NCBI GenBank assembly: GCA_000435715.1
Contig: FR882601.1
Coordinates: 26,454-90,453 of the forward strand
Length of the DNA: 64,000 nucleotides
Source of the DNA: Firmicutes bacterium CAG:145
GTDB lineage: Bacteria > Bacillota > Clostridia > Peptostreptococcales > Anaerovoracaceae
Direction of reading: 5' to 3'
The position numbers and the translations under genes were made by a program. How positions within the stretch are numbered: the first letter of the stretch is position 1; every line of letters starts with the position of its first letter. Shown in pieces: positions 46,638-56,707 of the stretch. The notes below the pieces were generated by a model. The model saw only the letters and a list, made by a program, of their open reading frames with translations. It was not told where the DNA came from and made no database searches.

Positions 46638-47459
46638 ATGATTTAAAAAAAAGAATATATAGAAATAAAATCTACCAACAATACTAAATATGCGATGCAA
46701 GGATCGGCAGTTTCCTTTTGTGTTTCAAACAACAAAAAGTCATACAAGGGGGGGTATGATAAAATAGAAATGCAGTTCTCAGAAGAAGATAATATTGAAA
46801 TAGTGTCAAATAATTCTTTTCTGATTCTGGAAAGAGACTTTGATTTTACGGTTGAGGTCGATGTAAAGTATAAAAACATTTCAAAAGCTTTTAAGTTTGA
46901 AACATTTAGACAAAAGAAAAATCCGGAGAATACTCTGATTCTCATAAATAAACTTACTAAAATAGATGAAGGATATGTTCCGAAACTTGAATATATCTTT
47001 GGCAGGCGGTTAAACCCGATAGTCGTACCATCTTTGTGCGAAATGTTTAAGGCTGCTATCTCTGATGGTATCTGCATTTATCTTGATTCGGCGTACAGAT
47101 CATACGCTATGCAAAGGGACATATACGACAGATATGTACAAAAATACGGGCAAGATCAAAGATATGCGGCAATGCCGGGAGAAAGTGAACATCATAGCGG
47201 GCTGAGCGTAGACATATTATGGGGAGGTCCCAGCTCAGATGAAAAGAGGAGAAAATCCGATGAATTTAAATGGTTAGAAAAAAATTGCATGAAATTTGGC
47301 TTTGTTTTGAGATACCCTTTTAATTCTGAGAAAATTACAAAATATAATTTTGAACCGTGGCATTTCAGATATATTGGCCGGCAGGCTGCGAAAGATTTTT
47401 ATCAATCGGGATGCGCAGTATTGAAAGAATTTTTATCTTATTACGGCAGAAATATATAA
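46638..47459 (+). pseudogene. VanY-like D,D-carboxypeptidase with a stop at codon 3
   Basis: Residues for an M15 peptidase are clear: SAYRSYAMQRDIYDRY, GESEHHSGLSVDIL and EPWHFRYIG hold the zinc ligands and catalytic residues. About 100 residues of beta-rich sequence precede them. ATG 46638 has a CGGAGAA site, but its third codon is TAA (46644-46646); the same frame stays open after it. A TTA codon would restore the gene. Translation from ATG 46695 (254 residues) has no ribosome binding site, so expression is doubtful. It removes C-terminal D-Ala in this family. Confidence 0.65.
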
Positions 47460-47588
47460 CTTCCCCAACAGACAAGCCCGAAAACTCCATAGCCTTAAAT
47501 AAGGGACAATTTATATTCAAATCCTGCGTTTTGTGTTATACTTTATCTGCGAGATGAATTCTAAAATCGCAGAAAGGGGAATAGTACA

Positions 47589-49040
47589 TTGAAAAGAGAT
47601 GAAAATAAAAGCAAAAATACAGCAGCCAATGTTCTCACAGCCGTCTTCTTGCTGGTAGAGGCCTTGTTCATAGCGATGATGGTGACGGCAGGTATCTTTT
47701 CTGCCAAGCACATCATCTTTGCAGGTGTCATACTTCTCATAATTACCTTGATCACACTGATACTTTTACGTTCAGACAGACAAAAGAAGGGAAGAAGGCG
47801 TACAGGGGCAGCTCTGGCGGTGATCTTTTCGGTCATCTTAGCCATAGGAAGCTACTATCTGTACAGCACTTTCGATCTCTTTGGCACAATATCCAAAGAC
47901 GATAAACAGACAGAAGATTTCTATGTGGCAGTATTGAAAGACGGCAGCTATGATGACATCTCAGATATAAAAGGAGAGACCGTTTTCGTAAGCGAAGGAG
48001 AGAACGATGCCTATAAAGACGCCAAGGACAGGCTTAAAGATGAATACGAAGTCACTTATGAGAATTCAGGGGCTTATGTAGATCTGGGACGTAAGCTCAT
48101 AGGAGCAGACGGAAACAACTTCGATAACATCATCTTTGTCAGCAGCATAAACTACGATATGCTCTGTGAAGAGATAAGCGATTTCAGGGATAATACAAAG
48201 ATCTTATATACTGTTTCCATAGAGATAGAAAACGAAGACGTGGCTAAGCCCGCCAACGTGACGGAGCAGCCGTTTAACGTGTATATAAGCGGCATAGATA
48301 CCTACGGCAATATCAATAAAGTTTCAAGGAGCGATGTCAATATGATAATGACGGTAGATCCGGCCAGGAAAAAGATATTGCTCACTTCTATTCCAAGAGA
48401 TATGTATGTAACTCTTCATTCTTACGGAGCTAAAGACAAGCTCACCCATACGGGCATATACGGAGTGGACGAGACTGTCACTACTGTCGAAGACTGGCTG
48501 GGGATAGACATAAACTATTACTTGAGAGTAAACTTCACGACTCTTGAAGACGTAGTGGACGTCATTGGCGGTATAGATGTGGAATCGGAGTACAGTTTTA
48601 AATCTTCTGCTTCCAAGTATAGTTACGTCAAAGGAATCAATCACATGAGCGGAGAAGCAGCTCTCTATTTTGCAAGAGAAAGGTATGCTTTTGCTTCCGG
48701 CGATAATCAGAGAGTGAGAAATCAGCAGCTGGTGATACAGGGGATAATCAACAAGATCATGAGCGACAAGAGCCTGCTGATAAAATACCCTCAGCTCCTG
48801 GGCGCAGTCAGGGATCAGATGAGAACCAATATGACAGACGACGATATTTCATCACTTGTAAAGATGCAGCTTGATGATATGACAGGATGGGAGATAGAAA
48901 CATGCGCCATTACCGGAACAGGAACCATGGCGGCCACTTACAGCGGCGGCTCTCAGAACCTTTCCGTCATAATCCCCAGTGATACGTCGGTCTCTTATGC
49001 AGCAGGAAAGATAAGAGATATGATGAACCGGTCAGAATAA
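47589..49040 (+). CDS. LytR-CpsA-Psr (LCP) family transferase
   Basis: This 483-residue protein has three N-terminal hydrophobic segments (residues about 13-30, 35-55 and 70-92), then a linker and the catalytic LCP domain with LLTSIPRDMYVTLHSYG and NYYLRVNFTTLEDVVDVIGGID, followed by FARERYAFASGDNQRVRNQQ. LCP enzymes move teichoic acids or capsule from undecaprenyl carriers to peptidoglycan outside the cell. It likely completes the polymer pathway. The start is TTG 47589, with AGGGG 9 bases upstream; no in-frame ATG is nearby. Confidence 0.93.
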   Translation: MKRDENKSKNTAANVLTAVFLLVEALFIAMMVTAGIFSAKHIIFAGVILLIITLITLILLRSDRQKKGRRRTGAALAVIFSVILAIGSYYLYSTFDLFGTISKDDKQTEDFYVAVLKDGSYDDISDIKGETVFVSEGENDAYKDAKDRLKDEYEVTYENSGAYVDLGRKLIGADGNNFDNIIFVSSINYDMLCEEISDFRDNTKILYTVSIEIENEDVAKPANVTEQPFNVYISGIDTYGNINKVSRSDVNMIMTVDPARKKILLTSIPRDMYVTLHSYGAKDKLTHTGIYGVDETVTTVEDWLGIDINYYLRVNFTTLEDVVDVIGGIDVESEYSFKSSASKYSYVKGINHMSGEAALYFARERYAFASGDNQRVRNQQLVIQGIINKIMSDKSLLIKYPQLLGAVRDQMRTNMTDDDISSLVKMQLDDMTGWEIETCAITGTGTMAATYSGGSQNLSVIIPSDTSVSYAAGKIRDMMNRSE

Positions 49041-49082
49041 TGCTGAAAAAATTGTATACGAGATAGAATATGACATGTAAAA

Positions 49083-49128
49083 ATCCCGCGGCCTTGTATT
49101 TACGAGACAGGCTTGCGGGATCTTTTTT
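49083..49128. terminator. Terminator between the LCP gene and dapA
   Basis: ATCCCGC (49083-49089) and GCGGGAT (49115-49121) pair, with further pairing inside, followed by CTTTTTT. It separates two converging genes. Confidence 0.85.
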
Positions 49129-49154
49129 ACATATTTTCTATATTTAAGAGGTCA

Positions 49155-50042
49155 TCATATCAAACCGAACTCTTCTAAAGCGTCATAGACCATGTACTGA
49201 GTTTTGTTGCTGGGAGGGCACATAGGCAGCCGGTATTCCAGATTGCACATTCTCATCATGTTCAAAGCGGCTTTGACAGGAACAGGGTTTACTTCTACAA
49301 ATAAAGAATCGATCAGAGGTTTGATCGCCACCTGTTCTTTACCTGCCTGGATATAATTTCCGTTCAAAAAATCGCGGGTCATATTTGCGAAACGAGCAGG
49401 TATAATATTTGAGACCGTCGAAATACAGCCGATTCCTCCCAGAGACATCAGCGGCACTGTCTGATCGTCGTTGCCCGAATACATGTCGAAGCCGTCGCCT
49501 ATATAAGAAGCTATCTGACATATCTGAGATATGTTGCCGGAGGCTTCTTTTATACCTGCGATATTCGGATGCTGGGAGAGGGCCGCAACTGCAGAGGGAG
49601 TTATATTTACACCCGTCCTTGAAGGAACGGAATACATTATTATCGGTATAGATACGTCGTCGGCTATTTTTTCGTAATGCGAAATAAGCCCGCTTTCTGT
49701 ACATCGATTATAATAAGGAGTGACTATTAAAAGACCGTCGGCGCCGGCGTCTTCCATCCCCTTGGACAGATCTGCCGCGGCGGCCGTGTTGTTCGTACCC
49801 GAACCTGCGATTACAGGAACACGGCCGTCTGTCAAGTCCACGGCGAATCTTACCAGCTGAAGCTTTTCCATGACCGAGAGAGTCGAAGCCTCGCCTGTGG
49901 TGCCGCAGACTACAAGGGCGTCTATGCCTTGGTTTATCTGCCACTCTATCAGCTTGCCCATGGAGACGTAATCTATTTTTCCGTCCTTGAACGGAGTGAT
50001 GAGAGCGGTGGCAGCTCCTTTGAATAATGACACAGCATACAC
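49155..50042 (-). CDS. dapA: 4-Hydroxy-tetrahydrodipicolinate synthase
   Basis: This 295-residue aldolase condenses pyruvate with aspartate semialdehyde, the first committed step to diaminopimelate, lysine and spore dipicolinate. Tyr137 (YSVPSRTG) and Schiff-base Lys165 (IAGIKEASG) are in place, and GTTGEASTLS is conserved. The ribosome binding site is AAAGGA. It is divergent from asd, which makes its substrate; a 132-base region separates them. Confidence 0.97.
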   Translation of the reverse strand: MYAVSLFKGAATALITPFKDGKIDYVSMGKLIEWQINQGIDALVVCGTTGEASTLSVMEKLQLVRFAVDLTDGRVPVIAGSGTNNTAAAADLSKGMEDAGADGLLIVTPYYNRCTESGLISHYEKIADDVSIPIIMYSVPSRTGVNITPSAVAALSQHPNIAGIKEASGNISQICQIASYIGDGFDMYSGNDDQTVPLMSLGGIGCISTVSNIIPARFANMTRDFLNGNYIQAGKEQVAIKPLIDSLFVEVNPVPVKAALNMMRMCNLEYRLPMCPPSNKTQYMVYDALEEFGLI

Positions 50043-50096
50043 ATCCTTTCATAGAATATTAGTGTTAAATTATTATATTCAATCGGTTCTATTTTG

Positions 50097-50125
50097 TTGA
50101 AACATCAATAAAAAAGTGATACAAT
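50097..50125 (+). promoter_or_regulatory. Sigma-A promoter of asd
   Basis: TTGAAA (50097-50102) and TACAAT (50120-50125) are 17 bases apart, 49 bases before the start codon. The region between asd and dapA holds no lysine-riboswitch-like structure that I could see. Confidence 0.75.
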
Positions 50126-50174
50126 AAATTGTTATGAACCTGAATTAAATCAATTTTAAGCGAGAGGTATTTTT

Positions 50175-51266
50175 ATGAATGAAAAATTAAGAGTAGGTAT
50201 ATTAGGCGGCACAGGAATGGTGGGCCAGAGATTCATATCACTTCTTGAAGATCATCCATGGTTTGAGGTGAGAGTAATAGCTGCGTCGGGGCGCAGCGAG
50301 GGACTTCGCTATGAAGATGCGGTCAGCGGCCGTTGGAAGATCGAAAAGCCGATGCCTGAGGCCGTTAAAGATATAAAGATAATGAATGTAAGCGACGTAG
50401 AGGGCGTGGCTTCAAAAGTAGATTTTGTTTTCAGCGCCGTGGATATGACTAAAGAAGAAATCCAGGCTATAGAAGAAGCGTATGCCAAGGCGGAGACTCC
50501 TGTAGTATCCAACAACAGCGCTCACAGATGGACAGACGACGTGCCTATGGTAATACCTGAGATTAACTGCGATCATTTTGAGATCATAGAGGCTCAAAAG
50601 AAACGCCTCGGAACGACTAAAGGATTCGTTGCCGTAAAGCCAAACTGCTCCATACAGAGCTACGTTCCCGCCCTCAATGCATGGAAAGAGTTTGAACCAT
50701 ATGAGTGCGTTATAACCACTTATCAGGCTATTTCCGGAGCGGGCAAAGACTTCAAGTCCTGGCCGGAGATGGTAGAAAACGTGATACCGTATATAGGCGG
50801 AGAAGAAGAAAAGAGCGAACAGGAACCTCTTAAAATCTGGGGACAGGTAGATATGCAGGCAGGCAAGATAGTCAAGGCAGAAGAGCCTAAGATAACTTGC
50901 CAGTGCATAAGAGTACCGGTGCTCAACGGACACACTGCTGCCGCTTTCGTGAAATTCAGAAAGAAGCCTACCAAGCAGCAGCTTATAGAAAAGCTAAAAA
51001 ATTACAGCGGATTTCCTCAGGAGGAGAAACTTCCTATGGCGCCTGAGCAGTTTATAAAGTACTTTGAAGAGGACGATCGTCCGCAGGTTAAGGCTGATGT
51101 GGACAGAGATAAAGGAATGGGTATCTCCATAGGAAGAGTCAGAGAAGACAGCGTATACGACTATAAATTTGTAGGGCTTTCCCACAATACCATAAGAGGC
51201 GCGGCGGGGGGCGCTATACTCTGTGCGGAGACTCTGAAAGCAAAGGGATATATAAACAAAAAATAA
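50175..51266 (+). CDS. asd: Aspartate-semialdehyde dehydrogenase
   Basis: This 363-residue NADP enzyme reduces aspartyl phosphate to aspartate semialdehyde. The N-terminal GILGGTGMVGQRF binds NADP, and the catalytic cysteine is Cys158 in PNCSIQ. The type resembles the archaeal/fungal form (CSIQSYVPALNAW), as in many clostridia. The HNTIRGAAGGA C-terminal block is also typical. uppP follows 12 bases later. Confidence 0.95.
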   Translation: MNEKLRVGILGGTGMVGQRFISLLEDHPWFEVRVIAASGRSEGLRYEDAVSGRWKIEKPMPEAVKDIKIMNVSDVEGVASKVDFVFSAVDMTKEEIQAIEEAYAKAETPVVSNNSAHRWTDDVPMVIPEINCDHFEIIEAQKKRLGTTKGFVAVKPNCSIQSYVPALNAWKEFEPYECVITTYQAISGAGKDFKSWPEMVENVIPYIGGEEEKSEQEPLKIWGQVDMQAGKIVKAEEPKITCQCIRVPVLNGHTAAAFVKFRKKPTKQQLIEKLKNYSGFPQEEKLPMAPEQFIKYFEEDDRPQVKADVDRDKGMGISIGRVREDSVYDYKFVGLSHNTIRGAAGGAILCAETLKAKGYINKK

Positions 51267-51278
51267 GGAGAAGAGATT

Positions 51279-52115
51279 ATGTCATATATTGAAGCTATAG
51301 TCTTAGGCCTGGTTCAGGGCCTTGCGGAATTTTTACCCATAAGCAGTTCCGGTCATCTTGCGCTGCTTCAGCAGTGGTTCGGTATAGAAGAGAACAATGT
51401 GCTTCTCTTCGCCGTACTCCTTCATGTAGGAACGCTCATCTCAGTATTCATAGTATACTGGAAAGATATATGGGAACTTATAAAGGAACTCTTCCTTACT
51501 ATAAAGGATCTGTGTACAGGCAAAGGCCTCAGACTTGAGGAGAGGCCTACGAGAAAACTGGGAGTGATGATAATAGTAGCAACCATTCCTACAGGCATAA
51601 TAGGCCTTTTATTCAATGACTTTTTCAACGGACTCTACAATTCTGTCGTACCTATCGGCGCAGGCCTCATAATAACCGGTTTTCTTCTGGTCATCGCCGA
51701 AAGAACGGGTCATTCCAACAGAGGTATAAAGCAGATGAATTACAGGAACGCTCTGTTCGTGGGAGCTATACAGGGTATAGCCATATGGCCGGGAATATCG
51801 CGGTCCGGCTCCACTTTGTTCGGAAGTTTGTTATGCAACCTCGACAGAAAATTTGCCGTCAAATTCGTGTTCCTCATCTCTGTTCCTTCCATATTGGGGT
51901 CGGCTGTGTTAGAAGCTCCGGCCGCCATACAGAGCGGAATACAGATGGCGGATCTGGGCCCTATAATTGCGGGAATGGCAGTTGCGGCGATATCGGGACT
52001 TATAGCTATCAAATCTATGATCAAGATAGTTTCAAACAAGAAGCTCAGCTACTTTTCTTATTATGTATGGCTGCTTGGGGCGGTGGTCGTCGGATACGGA
52101 CTTTTCGTCGCATGA
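51279..52115 (+). CDS. uppP: Undecaprenyl-diphosphate phosphatase
   Basis: This 278-residue membrane protein (about eight spans) recycles undecaprenyl diphosphate to the monophosphate carrier for peptidoglycan and wall polymers. EFLPISSSGHLAL and WPGISRSGST are the two conserved active-site loops. Loss of pyrophosphate on the carrier is also needed by the polymer pathway at 32-49 kb, so the two may share carrier supply. The site AAGGAG precedes ATG 51279. Confidence 0.95.
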   Translation: MSYIEAIVLGLVQGLAEFLPISSSGHLALLQQWFGIEENNVLLFAVLLHVGTLISVFIVYWKDIWELIKELFLTIKDLCTGKGLRLEERPTRKLGVMIIVATIPTGIIGLLFNDFFNGLYNSVVPIGAGLIITGFLLVIAERTGHSNRGIKQMNYRNALFVGAIQGIAIWPGISRSGSTLFGSLLCNLDRKFAVKFVFLISVPSILGSAVLEAPAAIQSGIQMADLGPIIAGMAVAAISGLIAIKSMIKIVSNKKLSYFSYYVWLLGAVVVGYGLFVA

Positions 52116-52163
52116 TGATTACGGCAGAGAAGATAAGCTGACCTAAAGAGAAAGGATTTTACA

Positions 52164-54830
52164 ATGGCTGAAAAAAAGAGGGGACCAGGCCGTCCTCCCG
52201 GCTCTAAAAACAAGTCTTCAAGAACTAAAAGTTCTGCCAGGACAGGTTCAAAAGCCAGAGAGAAGGCGCAGGAAATTCAGTCTAAGAAAAAAGCAGACAG
52301 ACGTGTGATAGATGAGATATGGGCGATAATTTCCATCGCCCTGGGAGTATTTCTTATAGTCGCGACTTTTACAGAAGGAGCGGGACAACTGGGCGAAATG
52401 ATAGGCGACTTTCTCAAGGGCCTGTTTGGTTTTATGGCTTATGTCCTGCCCTTCTATCTTATAGTATTCGGAATACTGCTGTTCACAAAGAAAGCCGTGT
52501 CTATATCTGTAAAGACGACGCTTCTCTTGCTTTTGCTGCTTTTGATGCTCTCCACCATGAATTCTATAAGATTTGTAGAAAACTATCCTTCTTTAGATTT
52601 TTCTTTGGACAAGATTAAAGAGTTTTACACTGCGGGAGTGACCCTTAAGAGCGGCGGTTTCTTCGGCATGATATTGGCAACTTTGCTGATAAAAGGTTTC
52701 GGAACGGCGGGATGCTGGATATTTTCTCTGTTGGTCTCTATCATCTGTCTGCTTCTGATCATCAACACGCCTGTTTCCAGGTTTATCGGCAAGATAAGCG
52801 ACAAGAGAGAAGAGCGGAAGCTGGCCAAGGAACATTCTTATCTGGACGCTGATGAGAATGTGATAGAAGAGGGGCGCCAAGTAACTATAGACGACATGAA
52901 GAAAAAGGCGGCCGACAGAAATGCTATGCCGCCAAAGAAAAGTGAGATAAAGATAGTAGACGGCAGGGCAGCTTCTTTTGATACAAAGGAGGCGGATGCC
53001 GATATACACGAAGGGTCTGCTGGTCAGAATAACAATGCGGCCGATGAAAAGAACAGCGTTCTGAAATATATGAAAGACGATTCCCTGTTCGGCAGAAACA
53101 ACGTTTCAGGAGGATTCGGATTGGAGGAGTCCTCTGATTTTGGTTCAGGTTACGGATTAGACGGGAGAAGCTTATCGGCTGAAGTTTCGGGATTCGGGCT
53201 GGACAAGCCTTCTTCATCCATGGCAGGCAGGGGACTTACCGATTCTGATTTATCTTCAGGACAGATACCTGATGAGAACGGTATTTTGACCGGCGATGAA
53301 GAAGTTTCTGGCGAAAACAAAAAGATTTCAAACAAAGAGGCCAGAGAAGCCATGCTCTCTGCCGAAGAGATAAATACGGCCAAGCTGAAAAAATATAAGA
53401 AGCCTCCCGTAAACCTTCTGAAAAGACCTGAAGGAGGGGTCAAGGCCAATAATCGACTTCTTACAGAGAAGGCGCAGAAACTGGAAGAAACTTTAAAAAA
53501 CTTTCATGTGGACGCCAGAGTGATGCAGGTGACTCAGGGACCTACGGTCACCAGATATGAGATACAGCCTGCCGTAGGAGTAAAAGTAAACAGCATAGTT
53601 CGGCTGGCCGACGATATAGCGCTGAACCTTGAGGCTAAAAGCATCAGGATAGAGGCTCCTATCCCGGGAAAAGCAGCGGTAGGCATCGAAGTGGAGAATG
53701 ATTCGGTGACTATGGTACATATAAGGGAGATCATAGATTCACGGGAATTTAAAGACAGCAAGTCCAAGATAACTTTCGCCGTGGGAAAGGACATAAGCGG
53801 AAAAGCTATAGTAGCCGATCTCAAGGCTATGCCCCATCTTCTCATAGCAGGTTCCACAGGCTCAGGAAAGTCCGTATGTATAAACGGCATAATAACGAGT
53901 CTTTTATACAAGGCCAATCCCGACGAAGTAAAGCTCATATTGGTGGACCCTAAAGTGGTAGAACTGGGAAATTATAACGGAGTTCCTCATCTGATGATAC
54001 CTGTGGTCACAGACCCAGGTAAAGCGGCTGCGGCGCTGAACTGGGCTGTAGCCGAGATGACAGACAGATATAAAAAGTTTGCAGAAGAGGGCGTAAGAGA
54101 CTTAGAATCATATAACGAATATGTGAGAGCCAACGACGAGACTGAAAAAGTAATGCCTCAGGTAGTCATAATCATAGACGAGCTGGCGGATCTTATGATG
54201 GCGGCGCCTTCTCAGATAGAAGAATCCATATGCAGATTGGCTCAGATGGCAAGAGCTGCGGGGATGCACCTGATCGTAGCTACTCAGAGGCCTTCCGTAG
54301 ACGTTATCACCGGAGTCATAAAGGCGAATATTCCTTCCAGGATAGCTTTTGCGGTCTCATCTCAGGTGGACTCCAGGACTATTTTAGATATGCAGGGGGC
54401 GGAGAAACTTGTAGGAAAAGGAGATATGCTCTTTAACCCTATGGGAATGGGAAAACCTGTGAGAATACAGGGAGCGTTTATCTCTGACAGTGAAGTCAAT
54501 AAGGTTATAGACTTCGTCAAAGATCAGGTACAAGATGCCGCTTATAATCAGGATGTCCTTACCCGAATAGAGAGAAATGATGTACAGGGGCCGGAGGAGG
54601 AAGCCGACGAGCTTCTTTCTGACGCCATAGATCTGGTGGTAAAAAGCGGACAGGCCTCGGTATCCATGCTTCAGAGACGATTCAGGATAGGTTACAACAG
54701 GGCGGCCCGCATAATGGATATGATGGAAGCCAGAGGCATCGTCAGCGCGCAGGATGGCAGCAGGCCTCGTCAGGTATTGCTGTCAGAGGAAGAATTGAAA
54801 CAGATGGAAGAAGATACAGAAGGAATATGA
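52164..54830 (+). CDS. ftsK: FtsK/SpoIIIE-family DNA translocase
   Basis: This 888-residue protein has a basic N-terminus, about four membrane spans (residues 55-200), a variable linker (about 210-430) and a RecA-like motor with Walker A STGSGKSV (about 570) and Walker [13 protein letters not shown] (about 667). The C-terminal gamma winged helix is [21 protein letters not shown]. It pumps chromosomal DNA through the septum, at division or into the forespore. It overlaps rimO. Confidence 0.95.
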   Translation: MAEKKRGPGRPPGSKNKSSRTKSSARTGSKAREKAQEIQSKKKADRRVIDEIWAIISIALGVFLIVATFTEGAGQLGEMIGDFLKGLFGFMAYVLPFYLIVFGILLFTKKAVSISVKTTLLLLLLLLMLSTMNSIRFVENYPSLDFSLDKIKEFYTAGVTLKSGGFFGMILATLLIKGFGTAGCWIFSLLVSIICLLLIINTPVSRFIGKISDKREERKLAKEHSYLDADENVIEEGRQVTIDDMKKKAADRNAMPPKKSEIKIVDGRAASFDTKEADADIHEGSAGQNNNAADEKNSVLKYMKDDSLFGRNNVSGGFGLEESSDFGSGYGLDGRSLSAEVSGFGLDKPSSSMAGRGLTDSDLSSGQIPDENGILTGDEEVSGENKKISNKEAREAMLSAEEINTAKLKKYKKPPVNLLKRPEGGVKANNRLLTEKAQKLEETLKNFHVDARVMQVTQGPTVTRYEIQPAVGVKVNSIVRLADDIALNLEAKSIRIEAPIPGKAAVGIEVENDSVTMVHIREIIDSREFKDSKSKITFAVGKDISGKAIVADLKAMPHLLIAGSTGSGKSVCINGIITSLLYKANPDEVKLILVDPKVVELGNYNGVPHLMIPVVTDPGKAAAALNWAVAEMTDRYKKFAEEGVRDLESYNEYVRANDETEKVMPQVVIIIDELADLMMAAPSQIEESICRLAQMARAAGMHLIVATQRPSVDVITGVIKANIPSRIAFAVSSQVDSRTILDMQGAEKLVGKGDMLFNPMGMGKPVRIQGAFISDSEVNKVIDFVKDQVQDAAYNQDVLTRIERNDVQGPEEEADELLSDAIDLVVKSGQASVSMLQRRFRIGYNRAARIMDMMEARGIVSAQDGSRPRQVLLSEEELKQMEEDTEGI

Positions 54831-54832
54831 CA

Positions 54833-56164
54833 ATGAAGATATATATGGAGACTCTGGGCTGCCCGAAGAATTTCAACGATACGCAGACAGCCAAAGGGAT
54901 TATGACCAAGGCGGGCTTTGAGGTGACAGAAGATGCTGATCTTGCAGATGTCATCATCGTCAACACCTGCGGATTCATAAACGACGCCAAAAAAGAATCC
55001 ATTTCAAGGATATTTGAACTCGCAGAATATAAGAGAGATGGGAAAAAACTATTAGTCTGCGGATGTCTGTCTGAACGCTATTCAGAAGAACTCTTCGAAG
55101 AGATGCCTGAAGTTGACGGATTTCTTGGAGTAAACGAATACGAGAGACTGCCGGAAATACTCTCTTCTATCGAGTTTTCGAAGGATGCGGATTCACCGGC
55201 GAGATATAACTGGGTGTGCGGGCAGGCGCCTGATACTCTGAAGACGCTTCCAAGACTTCTGAACGAGGAATCTTATACGGCAACGCTGAAGATCTCAGAA
55301 GGGTGCAACAACAGATGTGCCTATTGCGTGATACCTTCCATAAGGGGCCCTTTCAGAAGCAAACCCAAGGAGGAGGTCATAAGAGAAGCAAAGTGGCTTT
55401 CGGATAACGGATGCAGGGAGCTCATCCTCATAGCTCAGGACGTTACTCTTTACGGAACAGATCTGTACGGGAGGCTGGCTCTGCCGGAACTTCTCAGAGA
55501 GCTGTGCAGGATAGATAAGTTAGAATGGATACGTCTCATGTATTGTTATGAGGACAGAATAACAGACGAGCTCATCGAAGTTATCAGGACCGAGCCTAAG
55601 ATATGCAATTATATAGATATTCCTATTCAGCATGCCAGCGACAGAGTTTTGAAAGCCATGAGACGCCGTTCCACCGGCGAGTCCATAAAAAATACGATAA
55701 AGAAACTTAAAGCGGCTATTCCTGATATTCATATAAGGACTACTCTGATAACGGGATTCCCCGGCGAGAGCGAAGAGGATTTCGACATCTTGCTGGATTT
55801 TGTCGAAGAAATGAAATTCGCCAGGCTGGGAGTATTCGCCTATTCACAGGAGGAAAATACTCCTGCAGGGGAAATGAAAGATCAGATTCCCGATGAGATA
55901 AAACAGCAGAGGCTCGACACTATTATGAGAAGGCAGCTGGATATTTCCCTGGAAATGAACAGGGAAAAGATCGGAAAAATTTTAGAAGTACTGGTAGAAG
56001 AAAGAGACGAGGACGGCAGTTACGTAGGCAGAACCAGATATGACGCTCCTGAAATAGACAATTCCGTCATATTCACCTCAGATAGAGATCTTTCGCCGGG
56101 AAATATAGTAAAAGTTCTGATACAGGACGCTTTCGATTATGATCTTACAGGCATGGAGGTATGA
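54833..56164 (+). CDS. rimO: Ribosomal protein uS12 methylthiotransferase RimO
   Basis: This 443-residue radical-SAM enzyme has an N-terminal UPF0004 domain with three cluster cysteines (METLGCPKN, VNTCGFI, CGCLSERY). The SAM domain holds CNNRCAYC, and a TRAM domain lies at the C-terminus. It thiomethylates an aspartate of ribosomal protein S12. ATG 54833 fits the AAGGAA site better than ATG 54827, which overlaps the ftsK stop as ATGA. The ftsK-rimO-pgsA-cinA-recA order is common in Firmicutes. Confidence 0.93.
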   Translation: MKIYMETLGCPKNFNDTQTAKGIMTKAGFEVTEDADLADVIIVNTCGFINDAKKESISRIFELAEYKRDGKKLLVCGCLSERYSEELFEEMPEVDGFLGVNEYERLPEILSSIEFSKDADSPARYNWVCGQAPDTLKTLPRLLNEESYTATLKISEGCNNRCAYCVIPSIRGPFRSKPKEEVIREAKWLSDNGCRELILIAQDVTLYGTDLYGRLALPELLRELCRIDKLEWIRLMYCYEDRITDELIEVIRTEPKICNYIDIPIQHASDRVLKAMRRRSTGESIKNTIKKLKAAIPDIHIRTTLITGFPGESEEDFDILLDFVEEMKFARLGVFAYSQEENTPAGEMKDQIPDEIKQQRLDTIMRRQLDISLEMNREKIGKILEVLVEERDEDGSYVGRTRYDAPEIDNSVIFTSDRDLSPGNIVKVLIQDAFDYDLTGMEV

Positions 56165-56167
56165 GAG

Positions 56168-56698
56168 ATGAATTTACCAAATAAACTTACTATCGCAAGA
56201 GTCATCGCCGTTCCGTTTTTTATAGGAGCATATTATTTTAGTTGGTATCTGCTGGCATTCATAATATTTGTGGCGGCTTCGCTGACAGATATGCTGGACG
56301 GAAAGATCGCAAGAAAATATAATCTGGTGACTAACTTCGGCAAAATAATGGATCCTTTGGCTGATAAAGTACTGGTCTATTCGGCTATATGCCTGATGAT
56401 ACCTGTTTATGTACCCGCCTGGATGCTTATAATAATTCTGGCCAGAGAGTTTACGGTAGCCGGAATGAGAACTGTAGCGGCCTCGGAGGGCATCGTCATC
56501 GCCGCAGGAATGAGCGGAAAAATCAAGACCGTTCTCCAGATGATAGCAGTCTGCCTTTTGCTTCTGGTCCCTGCGTTCCCTCTCTTCATTCCGCTCTGGT
56601 ATATAGCTCAGGCTTTCCTCTGGGCCTCACTGATCATGACGGTATACTCGGGAGTGGAATACGTGATTCAGAATAAGAACGTATTCTCCGTGAAATAG
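56168..56698 (+). CDS. pgsA: Phosphatidylglycerophosphate synthase
   Basis: This 176-residue membrane enzyme joins CDP-diacylglycerol with glycerol 3-phosphate. The CDP-alcohol phosphotransferase motif is complete (DMLDGKIARKYN, then GKIMDPLADK). It has about four or five spans. It starts 3 bases after rimO, and cinA follows. Confidence 0.95.
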   Translation: MNLPNKLTIARVIAVPFFIGAYYFSWYLLAFIIFVAASLTDMLDGKIARKYNLVTNFGKIMDPLADKVLVYSAICLMIPVYVPAWMLIIILAREFTVAGMRTVAASEGIVIAAGMSGKIKTVLQMIAVCLLLLVPAFPLFIPLWYIAQAFLWASLIMTVYSGVEYVIQNKNVFSVK

Positions 56699-56707
56699 GT
56701 GTCTGCG

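Noticed and set aside
45536..47459. Calling a vancomycin-resistance operon
   Set aside because: Regulatory and racemase or dehydrogenase genes are absent and the peptidase has an early stop, so the label is not supported.
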